A DNA stretch of 64,000 nucleotides from Owenia fusiformis. Taxonomy: Eukaryota > Annelida > Polychaeta > Sabellida > Oweniidae. A program made the translations under genes and the position numbers. The DNA lies in NCBI GenBank assembly GCA_903813345.2, contig CAIIXF020000007.1, forward strand, positions 31,545,564 to 31,609,563. The letters are read 5' to 3'. Below the pieces are notes generated by a model, which saw only the letters and a list, made by a program, of their open reading frames with translations, searched no databases and was not told the DNA's origin. Below, one piece after another: positions 18,601-30,496 of this stretch. Numbering within the stretch: the stretch's first letter is position 1; every line of letters begins with the position of its first letter.

Positions 18601-21600
18601 TCTCAGTGATCTTTGCACCCGTTTCCGCATAAAAGTACGTTTACAATGCAAACGGCGTGGGGTAAAGTAGACAGGCTACGAAAAAGTATTTTATTAAATG
18701 CATCTTACGTTGATAAGCTTGTCATTGGAGATAGAAAAAATAATATTTGAATAATTCATTCATGGCATTTCAATCGGCGAAGAACAGGTGCATTTCATAT
18801 CGATATGAATTTTATATGATCGAAAGATAGCACCGAATGTAAACATTTATTTTGACAACATCTAGGTGTTGGTAATGGCAACTTGACTCTTGCAGACACA
18901 GTATTACTTTTACAATTAAGTTAGAGAGAAGAATATATTCAGATTGTTTTGATTTTTTCTCAAAGTGTTGATGTTTGTTTATAAGTGATATCAATCAAAA
19001 GGTGTACCATTGTTTACCAGTAGACATCATGAAAGTATAAAAACATACTATAAGAGATGAGCAATCAGTTGAAAACTGACTATAAATGTTCTTTTATTTA
19101 TTATGTTTTTATCATTTTCATAATTCCCATAGAGTATAATTATTTAATGTCCATTTTATAATGGCATTAAAATGTAATGGTGCATTACTTTCCAGTCTAT
19201 AAAATGCATAATTTGATTAGATGCGAAACTTAACAATAGTAAAAATGATAAAGAAATGGAAAACACGTCTACAATTTCTGAATACCATTGTTTTCTAATA
19301 TGCAAATTGTTGATTTGATAAATTCCAGGTATTAGATAAGAAATTGTTGTCATCACCAATATAGTTCCAATTGTTGGGAGAATTGTCAAATCAGTTGGTC
19401 ACGCGTATTATAGCTCATCAAAATGGTACCAGAATAAGCACACTTAATATTTTAACTTAAACAGATGAAAGAAAATCATTATTTTCAAAAGAATTGTATT
19501 TGGAAACAATTTCTTTAGATTCAAGTAGAAATATCTTACTTATTACTTACTTTTAAATGATTATGATAGGGATTTTGATGCTCGTGATCATCAACTAATG
19601 TACCACACCAACAATGTAAAACAAATTATTGGCATGCGATAAATGTTTGAACAACACTGAATAACTCGAGCCTTTGAACGGCCGTCGGCAACCGGATTAA
19701 CCTACTTTTTAATGGCAAACTGATTTAAATATGAATGAAATAGTGGCAGTACTAGAAACATTTCGTTAAAGATGACCGTCGACATCATATACAGTAGGAA
19801 CCCTTTCTTGACAATCGATGACACCCCCCTTCCCTTTTCTATTGTTTGATAGAGCAGTATACGGTAAAAAGCAGAACAAAAAAAACCATTGAGTTTGCGA
19901 ACGATAAATCTAACTGAAACTTATGTAGCATGGGTTGATGTTCAAAGACAGTTTGGTCCATATGAAACTTCCCATAAGGAACTTTTCATCAAGATTCTTT
20001 AAGGGAAATTCAACCAACGGCAAATTGAAACAACAGTTCCCTACAAAACATGCGCTCCAAATATGGGCACCTCTCCTCTCTCTATTCAATTGTGTATAGA
20101 GAGGATATGCGCCCACTTGGATTTCGGAAGTCATATTTCAAATTTGATTCTAGATTTGGAATCCTAAAAAAATTCCCTATAATTTTCACACTTCGAACGT
20201 TGAATTTGCAAAACTTTTTTGTTAACCTACTTTTTGGACACTGTTAACTCAAAATCGATAAGAGTAATCAAAAAACGGATGGCACATTCTCAATTTATTT
20301 GTTTCTAAGCTACATGATGAACAAGAGCAAGGAGTTATGATAAATAACGGCAAATATAATTGATAGAATGTTGAAAATGTAAGATTTGACCTAGTTCTTG
20401 ACCTTTGACCTCAATAAAGAAATTGACCTCATTTCTCATCAACTAGACTTAGTTAGTTATTAAGTTAGTTAGGCATAAGTTATCCGTGTAAGCAGCTTAA
20501 AGTAAGCTCTTCTAGTTGGTGAGAAAACGTTTGGGGGGGGGGGGAAGAAGAAAACTGGCAAAAGTAATAGACTACAGATTTTCAATCTGGAATCTAATAA
20601 TAAATTCTTAGTTCTCTTGAAAATGTGCCCTATAAAAAAACTTTAGGTGACTCTGTAGCCGTATACGAGATTATTTCAGATAACTCAATTCTGTTTAGTT
20701 CAGTGCCATCAATTTGTTTGATTTTGTTTTTTAACATGAATAATTGGACGCGATTTTATAGATTTTTATGTCATATTTGATTAAACCACTGGGTTCACTG
20801 AATACAATGAATATCATAATGTTTTTAAATTATTCGTTTCATGTAGATTCACACTGGTCAGTAAAAGTACCAGGATGGCAAAATGCCAGCAATGATTTTT
20901 AATCACATTGCATTCAATTAATCGAAATTTTGACCACATCAAATTACTTCATGTATTACAATATGCATAAGAAATACGTAAACTTGCGAGCGGTTTATTT
21001 AAAATTGGATATTATAGAGAGTTGAATGGTGTTTGCAATAAATGGTCATAATCAAGGAAAACTAAATACATAATAGCCATAGGAATACTTTACATTGTCT
21101 GTCTCACATGACACTGGTGCTTTTTCAATATCATAAAATGAAGGAGTGCCGTGTTAATGAAACATCGGACTTCAATTAACGACTTAATAGCCAAAGAATA
21201 TGGTATCTAAATTAATTTCGACGAAGAAAAACAAAACGACATACCAATTCGCAAGAACGTATAGTAATGATCATCAAGTACCATTGTATTATTTTAAAAC
21301 CGTAGCACAATTGAACAAGGCTCAGTAATGAGTTTTAGTAAGATTACTATTGGGAAGATGTATAACTTCTTTTTATTAAACTGCGATCATAATGGAATTA
21401 TCAATGGGATGATCAGCAAACAGTTCCGGAGTAAATACAGTAATTGTTGTAATACTTACGTTGGTTATTTCCTAGTCAATACGTTTAGAATCTCTCGCCT
21501 TTTAATAAACTTGGATACTCCAGTATCTGGTACAGTATGATATACAGTCAATGTATTGGATAAATAGTTATGTATCGTAATTAAGTCAACATCAATATTT

Positions 21601-21800
21601 TTAAGTCCTTCATTAAACTATTTTCAGGTTTTTGTGTAAATTGTAGATATTTTCATCGTGACAAGTTTGCACAGGCGTATCCGTTGCTGCAATATCCGAG
21701 AATTCATTCGATAACTAGCTTATATTTACAATTTAACTAACGTCATTAATATTCTTATATCATTTCACGATGATGTAACCAATAAGATTAAACATCCAGT
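18600..21800. other. Gene-free AT-rich spacer
   Basis: No exon, RNA gene or transposon recognised. Small features: a G11 run at about 20530, an imperfect inverted repeat around GGGCACCTCTCC at 20066-20116, and a DR1-type nuclear-receptor site at 20399-20411. Confidence 0.4.
20399..20411 (-). promoter_or_regulatory. DR1 nuclear-receptor-like site
   Basis: The minus strand reads AGGTCAAAGGTCA, an exact DR1 (two AGGTCA half sites, 1-bp spacer) as bound by HNF4/RXR-class receptors. It stands alone and may be chance. Confidence 0.3.
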
Positions 21801-21801
21801 C

Positions 21802-21815
21802 GTTACCATGGTAAC
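21802..21815. promoter_or_regulatory. Perfect palindromic RFX X-box
   Basis: GTTACCATGGTAAC matches the RFX consensus GTNRCC-N(0-3)-RGYAAC exactly and is a full 14-bp palindrome. RFX sites mark ciliary and neural gene promoters or enhancers in animals. A CCAAT-type AACCAATAAG lies 22 bp upstream. No adjacent gene was found, so a distal element is more likely than a promoter. Confidence 0.45.
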
Positions 21816-22481
21816 GTATTTGTTTATTTTTTCTCATTTCCGTGTGCATTGTATTCTAATAAGTAGGCCTTTTACCTTATAATTCAAATACGCAGCTGTA
21901 ATCTGTTTAAAACAATAATCGAATCACTAATTGAGCTCTAGCAATCAATTGCATGTAAATCGCATGATACCTTAATCCGCCTATGGTGTAAACATATCAT
22001 ACATCATTTAAATATCATAATAGATTGTATTGTTTTCAAACATATCGGGATGGTAATCTTGATGAGCGACTTACGAGTTATAATGCAGCAATTTCAAGAC
22101 TTGCGTGATCTCCATTGCATTTTAATTCTTATCATTCTCGAATACGAGATAAGATCGGACTTTCTATGGTAATTTAAGAACGATTATCATTACACTGATC
22201 TGAAAATAAATCTTAGAATATGTTATCATTGTTTACTTCGCGCAAGTTTACAATGTCATCTATTTCTTAACGCAATAGAGGAGTTTCTATATAGCTTTGA
22301 AATTTCGCAAGACTTATTTTTTCTCAATGTTCTGCGCAATATGCTAAATGGCAGTCATTTAATTTTTTGAGATGAAAAAAGGCAGAACAAATTTGTTTTC
22401 GGATTTCATGTTTAGTCAAGGCACTGGCAATCCGCTCGATTACGCTGGTTACCGAAACGGGAAATGTCGGAAATGTTTAAG

Positions 22482-22706
22482 AAAATGTACATGTTTGCGA
22501 ACAAATAGTACAGAAGACAACAGAATCGTCCATTTAATTCCTCACTTAAGTTACATAAACGCAATTTCGAAAAACAGTTAAGATCTGCATTTTTTACCCA
22601 TTCCGTTTGCGTAACTTATTAAGTTACGTAAACGGAATCTAAGTGAGGTATTAAATCGACGATTCTGTTATCTTCTGAGCTATTTTTTCGCAAACATGTA
22701 CATTTT
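22482..22706. repeat. Foldback element with nested palindrome
   Basis: Inverted arms 22482-22548 and 22640-22706 (about 67 bp, a few mismatches), each with the series AAAATGTACATG, TTTGCGAA, CAGAATCGTC. Between them a second, nearly perfect palindrome (22601-22637) starts TTCCGTTTGCGTAACTTA. Non-coding and cruciform-prone. Confidence 0.75.
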
Positions 22707-23667
22707 CAAAAACATATAATACTGTGATACACGTTTGTGAGAAAAATGTCGTGGGGATTCTGAATTTCTTTCACAACAGCAGAAGATCAAGATGGCCTGC
22801 TGGAAATCAATCCTCTGATTCTACCTGCAGTTCAAACCTTTTGATAACAAATTCCCGGGACAAAGTGTACCATTTTGTTTCAAACCTGTTAACGATTTAG
22901 ATTTGAACTGATATGTTACGTGTTATAGAACAAGTTTACACACTTGTCACTAAATATCAAAGAGTTGCAATGTATATAAGTTATAAAATAAATTAAAGAT
23001 AAATTAAGTTCAGCATTGTTTGTTGATGTCACGGTGGTGTTGTGGTAGATTTCGCACGCAGTTTACTAAATTGTGAAAAAATGTTGATATTTACCCAATA
23101 CTTCTCACGAAAAAAGTTTGGCTTGCCTGTAATGTCCACTAATGCTTAAAACCAATTGATTTGTATTGTCAGAAATTGTACAGTCCAAATTTCGTCAAAG
23201 AGAATTGCTTTTTTGTCCCGGTTACTATGTACTCTCAAATACTGGAGGTAATAAAAATTAACTAACATCGACGTAAAATGCCATTTACTTATTAAAATGC
23301 TATTGTTCAACTTGATTATAGGTCTGTTTCATTGAATAGTGTCAAATCAACCTACGTAATCCATGTCTCACAATTATGAAAATAACTTTACAATAGGCAT
23401 GATGGAATCTCATTGCGCTATCAATACTGGAACATTGACGCCTGAATCCTATAAAATATCGACTCGGGCTTATCGGATTTTACTAATTGTGGCATCGGAT
23501 AGCGATGTGGCTCTCGTTACGTAGGATTGGAGGGTATTTAGAATATGGACAAAAGCAATATTCTCGGTTTAAAGATGGCTTTTTCCAAGGTATTATTGTC
23601 GACCTTCTATATAAACCTACTGTCATCCCTGGTTGGGTATAGGTAAAATAAAATATCTCTAATTCGG

Positions 23668-23864
23668 TAATCTTGTTGAGACTCGATCAACCTGAGTTTT
23701 TCTAAGAAGATGAAAATTTTGTAAATATTTCCATGGAGACATACACGATGGTATCCCGATGCCAAGTCAATAATTAATGGTGTATCCCTATGTTGAGTCA
23801 ATGCACCTTTGCTGAAATACTAATTTTCTCAGAAAAACTCAAGTTGATCGAGTCTCGACAAGAA
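23668..23864. repeat. Inverted repeat (foldback)
   Basis: About 40-bp imperfect arms: 23668-23707 and 23825-23864, sharing GAGACTCGATCAAC and GAGTTTTTCT. The loop is about 115 bp. No coding content. Confidence 0.65.
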
Positions 23865-24073
23865 GATTCATATTGGATAGTATTGCTTGAATCCATTTTC
23901 AACAGTAAGAATAGTTGTTCTTAAAACAGGACATGGGGCTTGGTTTTTAGAACTTTTTGTTGGCCCTGCTAGACAAATAGAAACACCTTAAATTTTAACA
24001 TAAGATGCCTTTTCTAAGAACTGGTGGGTGGCGCCTGTAACAATTTTTAAAACTTCTGATAACTTAACAAACA

Positions 24074-24325
24074 CTGTTTAGACTTTAGATTTAAGATTTG
24101 ACCGTCAATGCAAAAAAGTCAAAAAGGTATTTTTTCTACTTACTTCTAATTGAAGAATTTTCTTTTCAAAATTATCCACAAGTTCTTAGAAGTTCAAATC
24201 TGACTTTAGATTTAAGATTGACCTTCAATGACCTACTCAAGGTCAAAAAGTCAAAAAGGTATTTTTCAACTTGCCTCAAATTGACTGATTTTTTATTTCA
24301 AAATCATCTACAAGTTCTAGCCAGC
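24074..24325 (+). repeat. Tandem duplication, about 125-bp unit
   Basis: Two diverged units start at about 24080 and 24200, each with GACTTTAGATTTAAGATT, then GTCAAAAAGGTATTTTT, then AAAAT(T/C)AT(C)(C/T)ACAAGTTCT. The second runs into the minisatellite-armed element at 24331. Confidence 0.6.
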
Positions 24326-24330
24326 TTCCT

Positions 24331-25245
24331 GGTCATCTCAACCCCAAGTCAATTCAACCCAGTAAAACTCAACCCCAAGTCAACTCTACCCCAAGTCAAG
24401 TCAACCCCAGTAAAACTCAACCCAAGTCAACTCAACCCTGTAAAACTCAACCCCAGTAAAACTCAACCCCTATATTTCTATATATTGATAAACTCATAAG
24501 AAAGTTTATTTCATAAAAATAATTCTGATTATTCAGTTTGTGGTTTATCTCCGAAATGTCAACATGGTACTAATAGGATTAAAATATGGGTCATTTTATG
24601 AATCTTGCTAATACATTTGTTTTGTTGTAATCCCTATGAGGTTGACACTCGTGATTATTTGGAAATCTGGAACATGACCATTGCTTTCCAGGGGCATAGC
24701 CAGCTTTCAGTCAGGAGGGATGCGATTGCCCAAAAAATCAGGTTTTCAGTCGGGGGTGCTGATCGTGGCATAAGGGAGCCAAAAAAGATATGTTTTGACA
24801 AAAAATGATGCAACTTCCTTCAAAATTGAGAAAAGGGTGTCCTGGCTACGCCTATATGCTTTCAGTCTATGAATTAGTAAATTTTAATGATTTTGTTAAT
24901 GCATATTCATACAAATAAAAAGTTATATTACATTGTTAATTAATTCTAAATTATCTAAAATTTGATTTCAAAAGATGTCTTAAATTAAATAATAGTGACA
25001 ACTTGATGAATTATCGTTGAGCTTAACTGGTTTTTTTGAATACTTTTACAACTTTCTATTCAAGGTATCATGCAAAGTGCTAGATTTTCAGAAATGAATG
25101 ACTTAAATTATTCATCATAAAAAAATTAAATTAGACATTGCACAAATGAATAGGGTTGAGTTTTACTGGGGTTGACTTGACTTGGGGTTGAGTTGACTTG
25201 GGGTTGAGTTGGACTGGGTTGAGATGACTTGGGGTTGAGATGACC
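24331..25245. mobile_element. Foldback-type element with minisatellite arms
   Basis: The left arm (24331-24474) is a tandem array of about 15-16-bp units alternating CAACCCCAAGTCAACT and CAACCCCAGTAAAACT. The right arm (25152-25245) is the same array in reverse complement. The outermost 20 bp are an exact inverted repeat (GGTCATCTCAACCCCAAGTC). The loop is 680 bp, AT-rich and non-coding. Internally repetitive inverted ends recall the foldback (FB) transposon class. A long apparent reading frame over the left array is only the repeat being open. Confidence 0.72.
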
Positions 25246-26227
25246 TGTCACCAGTCTAAATGACTTAAGATTGAACTCATAATACTAGTATTGTGAGCAA
25301 CTAGGTGGTGGCATTTGGTCATGTTAATGCGTTGTTTAACTGTGTCCCCGCCACCTGGTATCATATTCCTCATTCCAATATTTCAAACTATGTATCCACA
25401 TGTATCTCAAACAAGAATTGAAATTGAAACAAATGCATCATTAAAATTCAGAATATCTAAAAAACATCTACATACCAGCAACTTGTTCGAAATTGAATAT
25501 TTAGGGTGACCTTGACCTCACTATTCGTAGCTAGGTGACCATGTCATTCGAAACAAGGTCGCATCCTGTCGATCCAAAAATGTATGCCGACGCTTCTTTG
25601 GGTTGTTTATTCCGTTCAGCTGTCTTGCAAGTCCTAAATTATTCTCACCAATATAATATTACAAGTATTGTGGATAACAATTGTTGCGCATTAAATATAC
25701 TCTAGCCAGATAAAATATTTATTGTATTTGTATGTTTATCGTTTGCCTTCAATCAAGGAGCGAAAATGTACAGCTAACAAACACAGGTTTGAAAAATTTA
25801 AATCATTTGTGTCTGCAATGTTTAATAAGTGATAAATACTATCATAGAAAATTATAGATCTTCTTTTCTGAAACAACATAAATTAAACAAAGTTTAGTCG
25901 AGCATCACGATTTCATTAATTTTGACTTGTTGGTTTTCAATGTCGTTATGATGACGTTTTTGTGCATATTTGTATATTTTATCGTTAGTTGTTACATTTG
26001 TACGTTTGGAATATGTGTGCTAATAATGATGTAACGTGTACCTTGTTAACCTATCTGAATCAACATTGCCTGCATCTCTCTGTCTCTTGATTTTAAATGC
26101 GACTGCCAGTTTCTGTATATTGTATCCGCGACAGGAAGGATGATCCACGGTCCCTCGGGTAGATTTATTGTATTTCCCTCAGGATATACCCTGTATCCAT
26201 AAGCTCCTATTAAATAACCATCATGTA

Positions 26228-26831
26228 CAGGGTGAGCCAAAAAACAATACTCTAGTTTAAAGATGAATATCATATGATATATGTTAAATCATGCCATGTA
26301 TTATATATCACTCTAAAGATAAATCTTATTATGACACCATCCGATTGAAAAACGTTGTTTTCTTGTGGAGTTAGAGGCAAAAATTGATACCAGGGGTGTC
26401 ACGAGCGACCAATAAGTTATTCACTGGGATTTCCAAAATTGTGTAAAATTGAGGGAACTTTGGCACCTTCAAAAGCGGTACTACATATTATACAAGTTTA
26501 GTGCAAAATTCACCAATAAAACTTAAATCTTTTTAATCAACAATCAATTGTGCATTACTCTTAAATAAAATAATGATTCACTCATGCATATTGAGTCAAG
26601 CTAGCTGTGACTGCAATATGAAGGGAAATTCGGGAATTTTCATTTTTTATTTCTGGTCGCTCATGACACACCTGGTGTCAACTTTAGCCTCTAACTCTAT
26701 AGGAAAACAACGGGTTTTCAATCGGATGGTGTCATTGTTAGGAAATGATTTATATAATGCATGGCACGGTTTAAGATATATCATTTGAATCATTCATCTT
26801 TAAACTTGGGCATTGTTTTTGGCCCACCCTG
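26228..26831. mobile_element. Tc1/mariner-type MITE
   Basis: Long inverted arms (about 205 bp; 26228-26430 and 26627-26831), outer ends CAGGGTGAGCCAAAAAAC and the near-complement GGCCCACCCTG, flanked by TA on both sides (26226-26227, 26832-26833). No transposase frame. TA flanks and CAGGGTG ends fit a Tc1/mariner derivative. Confidence 0.78.
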
Positions 26832-27047
26832 TATATGTTGGAGCATCATACACACAAAATACAGGTTATTCTTCTTGGTAATTAACAACTTTCACCAAAA
26901 TGATGACAAAAGAGCATTGGACTTAAAATCGCGTAATTGGCGTTTAGTGATTTTTAGATTCCGTAGTATGTAGCGTATATGCACATTTTCTATGTACATT
27001 TTTCCTACTTTTCATAAATCTGGAGAGTAATCGAAGGCTAATAACGC

Positions 27048-27880
27048 AAATGCAAGTAGGTAGTAGAAAGTTCCCTTTAACTTAAATTACATCTGTTTTA
27101 GTGGTTCAATTTTCATATAGCCCTTATGTATCAAATACACCCTATGCTTAGTGAGCGGACCTAATTTCAAGGGTGATGGTAAAGACGAGGCATGGCGCCC
27201 AAACCTGGCCTGTAACTAGGTGCACTGATGCTTTCTTCGCAAATTACATCGCCATTGCTCGTCATCGAAATTCTGATCGCCGAATAGACACTCTAGTAAA
27301 CATTCATTTTGCATTGGATGTACATAACTAGAGACCGTCTTATTTCGCATATATGAAAAAATAAAACATATCTAGGTACATATATCTTTATATGTGACAT
27401 CGATCAGGAATTATTGACATATTGACAATATTAGGTTGTAATTTCTTGCGGTAAATTCAAATTGTATCTTTAAACGACTGTTTCATCTTAACTATTCGTT
27501 TTATTGGATGTAAAACAAACGGTATGCATAGTTTAACATCTTTCACTTCTAAAACAGCATAAAATATCACAATATCATCACCTTATGCTGCAATAATACG
27601 ACTTAAAAGATTATGGTACTAATATTTTTTGGTTTTTGGGCGCCCTGCCTCGTCTTTACCATCACCCTTGAAATTAGCTCCGCTCACTAAGCATAGGGTG
27701 AAATAGTTATGCAAATTAAAGTATGTCCAGTAAAAGAAAATGTTATATGTCACTTTTTGTGATTTTGTAATATGGGGTCTATGGGGAATCAAACCGAACT
27801 AGAAGTCACATTTTCAAAAAACTAACTGATTTTGAATATTTGATGACGTAAATCAAGATCATTTCAACCGATATTGCATA
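27048..27880. mobile_element. MITE family M1, copy interrupted by M2
   Basis: Homologous to the uninterrupted element at 31195-31620: both share TTCCCTTTAACTTAAAT-like, GTATGTCCAGTAAAAG and ATGGGGTCTATGGGGAATC segments in the same order. Positions 27138-27700 are an insertion absent from the other copy. Confidence 0.75.
27138..27700. mobile_element. MITE M2 nested in M1, 5-bp target duplication
   Basis: 563 bp with about 68-bp nearly perfect TIRs starting CACCCTATGCTTAGTGAGCG. Flanked by AAATA on both sides (27133-27137, 27701-27705), while the paralogous empty site near 31335-31345 has a single copy (TGATAGTTATAC). The interior is AT-rich and non-coding. Confidence 0.85.
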
Positions 27881-28261
27881 TTGAAGTGTGATCATCACAA
27901 TTTATATTTTGAGGATAAAAACCCCGCATCTGTAAATATAAGAAAACAATTTAAAGAATGCACATTGTTTTCATGGACTAGTAAAAAATCCAATATGGCA
28001 GACGAAAGTCAAAGTTTCGCTACACTGCACTTTCAGCCGATGAAATTGAAGAGAAGGGACATATAACATTAAACGTACCGTTTAATACAAGAAAAGCAAT
28101 AACAAGAAGAAATACATCGATTAAAAAATCTATGGGGTGAGTAAGGTTGATCTGTCTGAATTTTCTCCGGCCAGGCCAAGGAATTGACTTGATTTGGGGA
28201 GAGAAGAGAGAGAAGAGAGAGAAGTCTTGTATTTCTTCTCTTAGTGATCATGGAATAAAAA

Positions 28262-28350
28262 CGTTATTCAATGATTTCTCGTGAAATACATAGATTCTGC
28301 CCTTCTCGGGCAGAATATTTTCTGTATTTCACTCGAATCATTGAATAACT
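28262..28350. repeat. Perfect-type hairpin, about 40-bp arms
   Basis: The arms carry GTTATTCAATGATT, GTGAAATACA and a GC-rich apex ATTCTGCCC/GGGCAGAAT closed by a TTCTC loop. Preceded at 28198-28225 by a purine (GAGAGAA)n run. Confidence 0.7.
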
Positions 28351-28738
28351 TATAATACTTATTTATTTTCACATAGTTTTCACTTTTGTCTGACTATATG
28401 TTCGACTCTATGCATAGCGTGAGTCTAAGAAACGTTATGTTTATAAATGGATCTACATAGATATTTTCGTTATCGGAATCGGCAAAAAGTTTTTGTATTT
28501 GGATTTTTCTCAGCATCGGAATTTGTAAGAAATGTTTCAAAACTGATTGCAAGGGGTGTATCTAGAATATAACAATTTCGATAATAATATAAAACATGAC
28601 ACCGTATAACGTACTGTTTTTAATAGAATATATACTATTGACTTTTTCTCTTGTTTTCTATTTTCTCTTGTCGGGAAAACTTACAATGAATTTGACAGTC
28701 AGTTTATTCAAACCAGACGCATAAAGATCAAGCACTTA

Positions 28739-29660
28739 TTTATTTATTTATTTATTAAAATAGTTTATTATAGTGTCACTGGTTTACATTTGGTACAAAT
28801 AAATACATATTCTAAAAACCACCAGCCGATGTCGGCTTATGAGACACTGGACTTTAAAGGTCAATAATAACAGTGTTTAAATATATATGACATTCAACAA
28901 TAAAACTACAATTCATCTACGTTAATGCATAGATTGATAAATATTAATAATTCATCTATAAGTGATGATAAATGATTTACATCTTGTGAGATAATGACTA
29001 GATTCTTGACTACAAAATGGTGTGTAGGTTAGGCCCTCACTGCAATAAATACAATACATAGGAATAATATTGCAAATTATTATACTGCAGTCAACCGTTC
29101 CAGGTCAAATCGCCTTTTCATGAACATTTTGTATAACAGAGCAGCCCACTGTCTCTGAATTGATCTTGAATGCATTAGGCTTATAAATAAAAGTAACTCA
29201 TTGTCGGTGTTTGTTCTTATATCTGGTGTTAAAATATCAGTTACAGTTCTATAAAAATGTGTTCTCAAGTTGGAATAATGTTTACATTGGACAGCAAAAT
29301 GAATTTCATCTTCAACAAAGTTACCATCACATAATTTACATGTACGATCATTTAGTGCTGTATTTGACCAACGACCTGTCTCAATGTGAAGTGGGAGGCT
29401 ACCTGTTCTCAGTCTAGCAAGAATGGTTCTGTGATGCCTTGGAATGTATTCAGACACATATGGTTCATTAACTACTGCATATTTAAACAATCTGTATGTT
29501 CGAAGCTTATTGCCATTCTGTAAATTATTTGTATCATCCCAAATGTTAATCAAACTGTTCTCTAAAAATCGTATGACAATTTTTACACATACTCCTGGCA
29601 AATATAAATATCCTTTGCCTTTTTTAACACGATTTTTAAAAATATATTTGTAAAGTATTT
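28739..29660 (-). mobile_element. 5'-truncated LINE, C-terminal domain and (AAAT)n tail
   Basis: Minus-strand frame 29601-29080 (173 residues) is the C-terminal tail of a CR1/Jockey/RTE-like non-LTR reverse transcriptase: RTGSLPLHIETGRW, then a zinc-knuckle CxxC-x(11)-H-x(4)-C (CKLCDG, EDEIHFAVQCKHY) and a Leu-rich end. Upstream frame continues to about 29655 and then stops. The 3' UTR runs to a (TTTA)n run at 28739 on the plus strand. RT domain itself is missing. Confidence 0.8.
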
Positions 29661-29809
29661 ATTGCAGAAATAGTTTATTTCAAAGCCAACCAGTGGGTGT
29701 GGTTGTGTTTAGATGAATGTATGTAGCAGTCCTGAACGCTGGACTGCATTGTTCAGATGGCTGGATTGAGGCTTATAAACAACCATTTGTTCATTTCAAG
29801 CTCAATCAC

Positions 29810-30164
29810 ATTTGCTCTTTGGCGACCGCATGTCGTCTAGTAGTTACCTAAATCAGTAGATTTCTGCGGCACCCATAGGAAAACTATAGTCGCCTTGCGG
29901 TCTCCGTACGGCGTATTCAGTTTTTTACAGGCCGTGGCGTGTAGAGTCACTGTACGGTAATGCCCCCATGTGGCTGCCTTGCGTCAACCTTTGTTTTTTG
30001 TCAAGAAAAAATACACCCATCACAGGGCCGCCCTTCGCTGACCGTGCGTCATTATTTATAAGCTGTAACGGAACCGTAGTTTTTATGTCCCTCAAAATTA
30101 AATACGCCAAAAAGGCTGTCGTTGCAAATGTGACTGCTGGGTATCTACCGCAGAAGCTCTAAGA
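29810..30164. other. GC-richer block of unknown nature
   Basis: A 350-bp island of balanced base composition with many CG dinucleotides, set in AT-rich DNA. A pyrimidine tract with AG (GTTTTTTACAG, ends 29930) could be an acceptor. Both strands have frames of about 60 codons, but neither is recognised. It may be an exon relic or part of an unknown retroelement. Confidence 0.3.
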
Positions 30165-30496
30165 CCAGGGGCGGATCCAGGAACCAACAAGGGGGGGGGG
30201 CCCAAATTTCAGGTCAGAGAAAAAACGTCCGCGCTAGCGCGGAAAAAAATTTTGGGCCCCTAAAATTCAAAAGTGGGCCCAAATTTTGAAATTTTGAGGC
30301 CCATTTTCTTCAAAATTTGGCCTGAAATTAACAAATAAGGCCTTAAAAGGCCCAGTAATGACCAAAAAGGCCCACTTTTTGGGGCCTGAAGGCCTTTTTT
30401 GGCCCAAAAATTTTTTTGGACCCAATTTTTTTTTTCTGGGCACACCCAAGGGGGGGGGGCCCGGGCCCCTGGGCCCCCCCCCCTAATCCGCCAGTG
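30165..30496. repeat. GGGGCGGATCC-type dispersed repeat
   Basis: Starts ACCAGGGGCGGATCCAGG and ends CCCCCCTAATCCGCCAGTG, near-complementary termini. The interior is built of GGGCCC/AAATTT runs (GGCCC recurs about every 20-40 bp). This terminus style is common in animal MITEs. Long G and C homopolymers may be misassembled. Confidence 0.6.

Noticed and set aside
24098-24499. 133-codon plus-strand frame rich in LNPSKTQP repeats
   Set aside because: It follows a tandem duplication and the minisatellite arm of a foldback element; the repeat unit happens to be open. No start context, splice site or domain.
24331-25245. CRISPR-like array
   Set aside because: Units are contiguous with no unique spacers and the arms are inverted; the genome is clearly eukaryotic.
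29080-29601. Host zinc-finger gene
   Set aside because: The CxxC...H...C knuckle and flanking sequence are those of LINE reverse transcriptase C-termini, and the (AAAT)n tail lies downstream.
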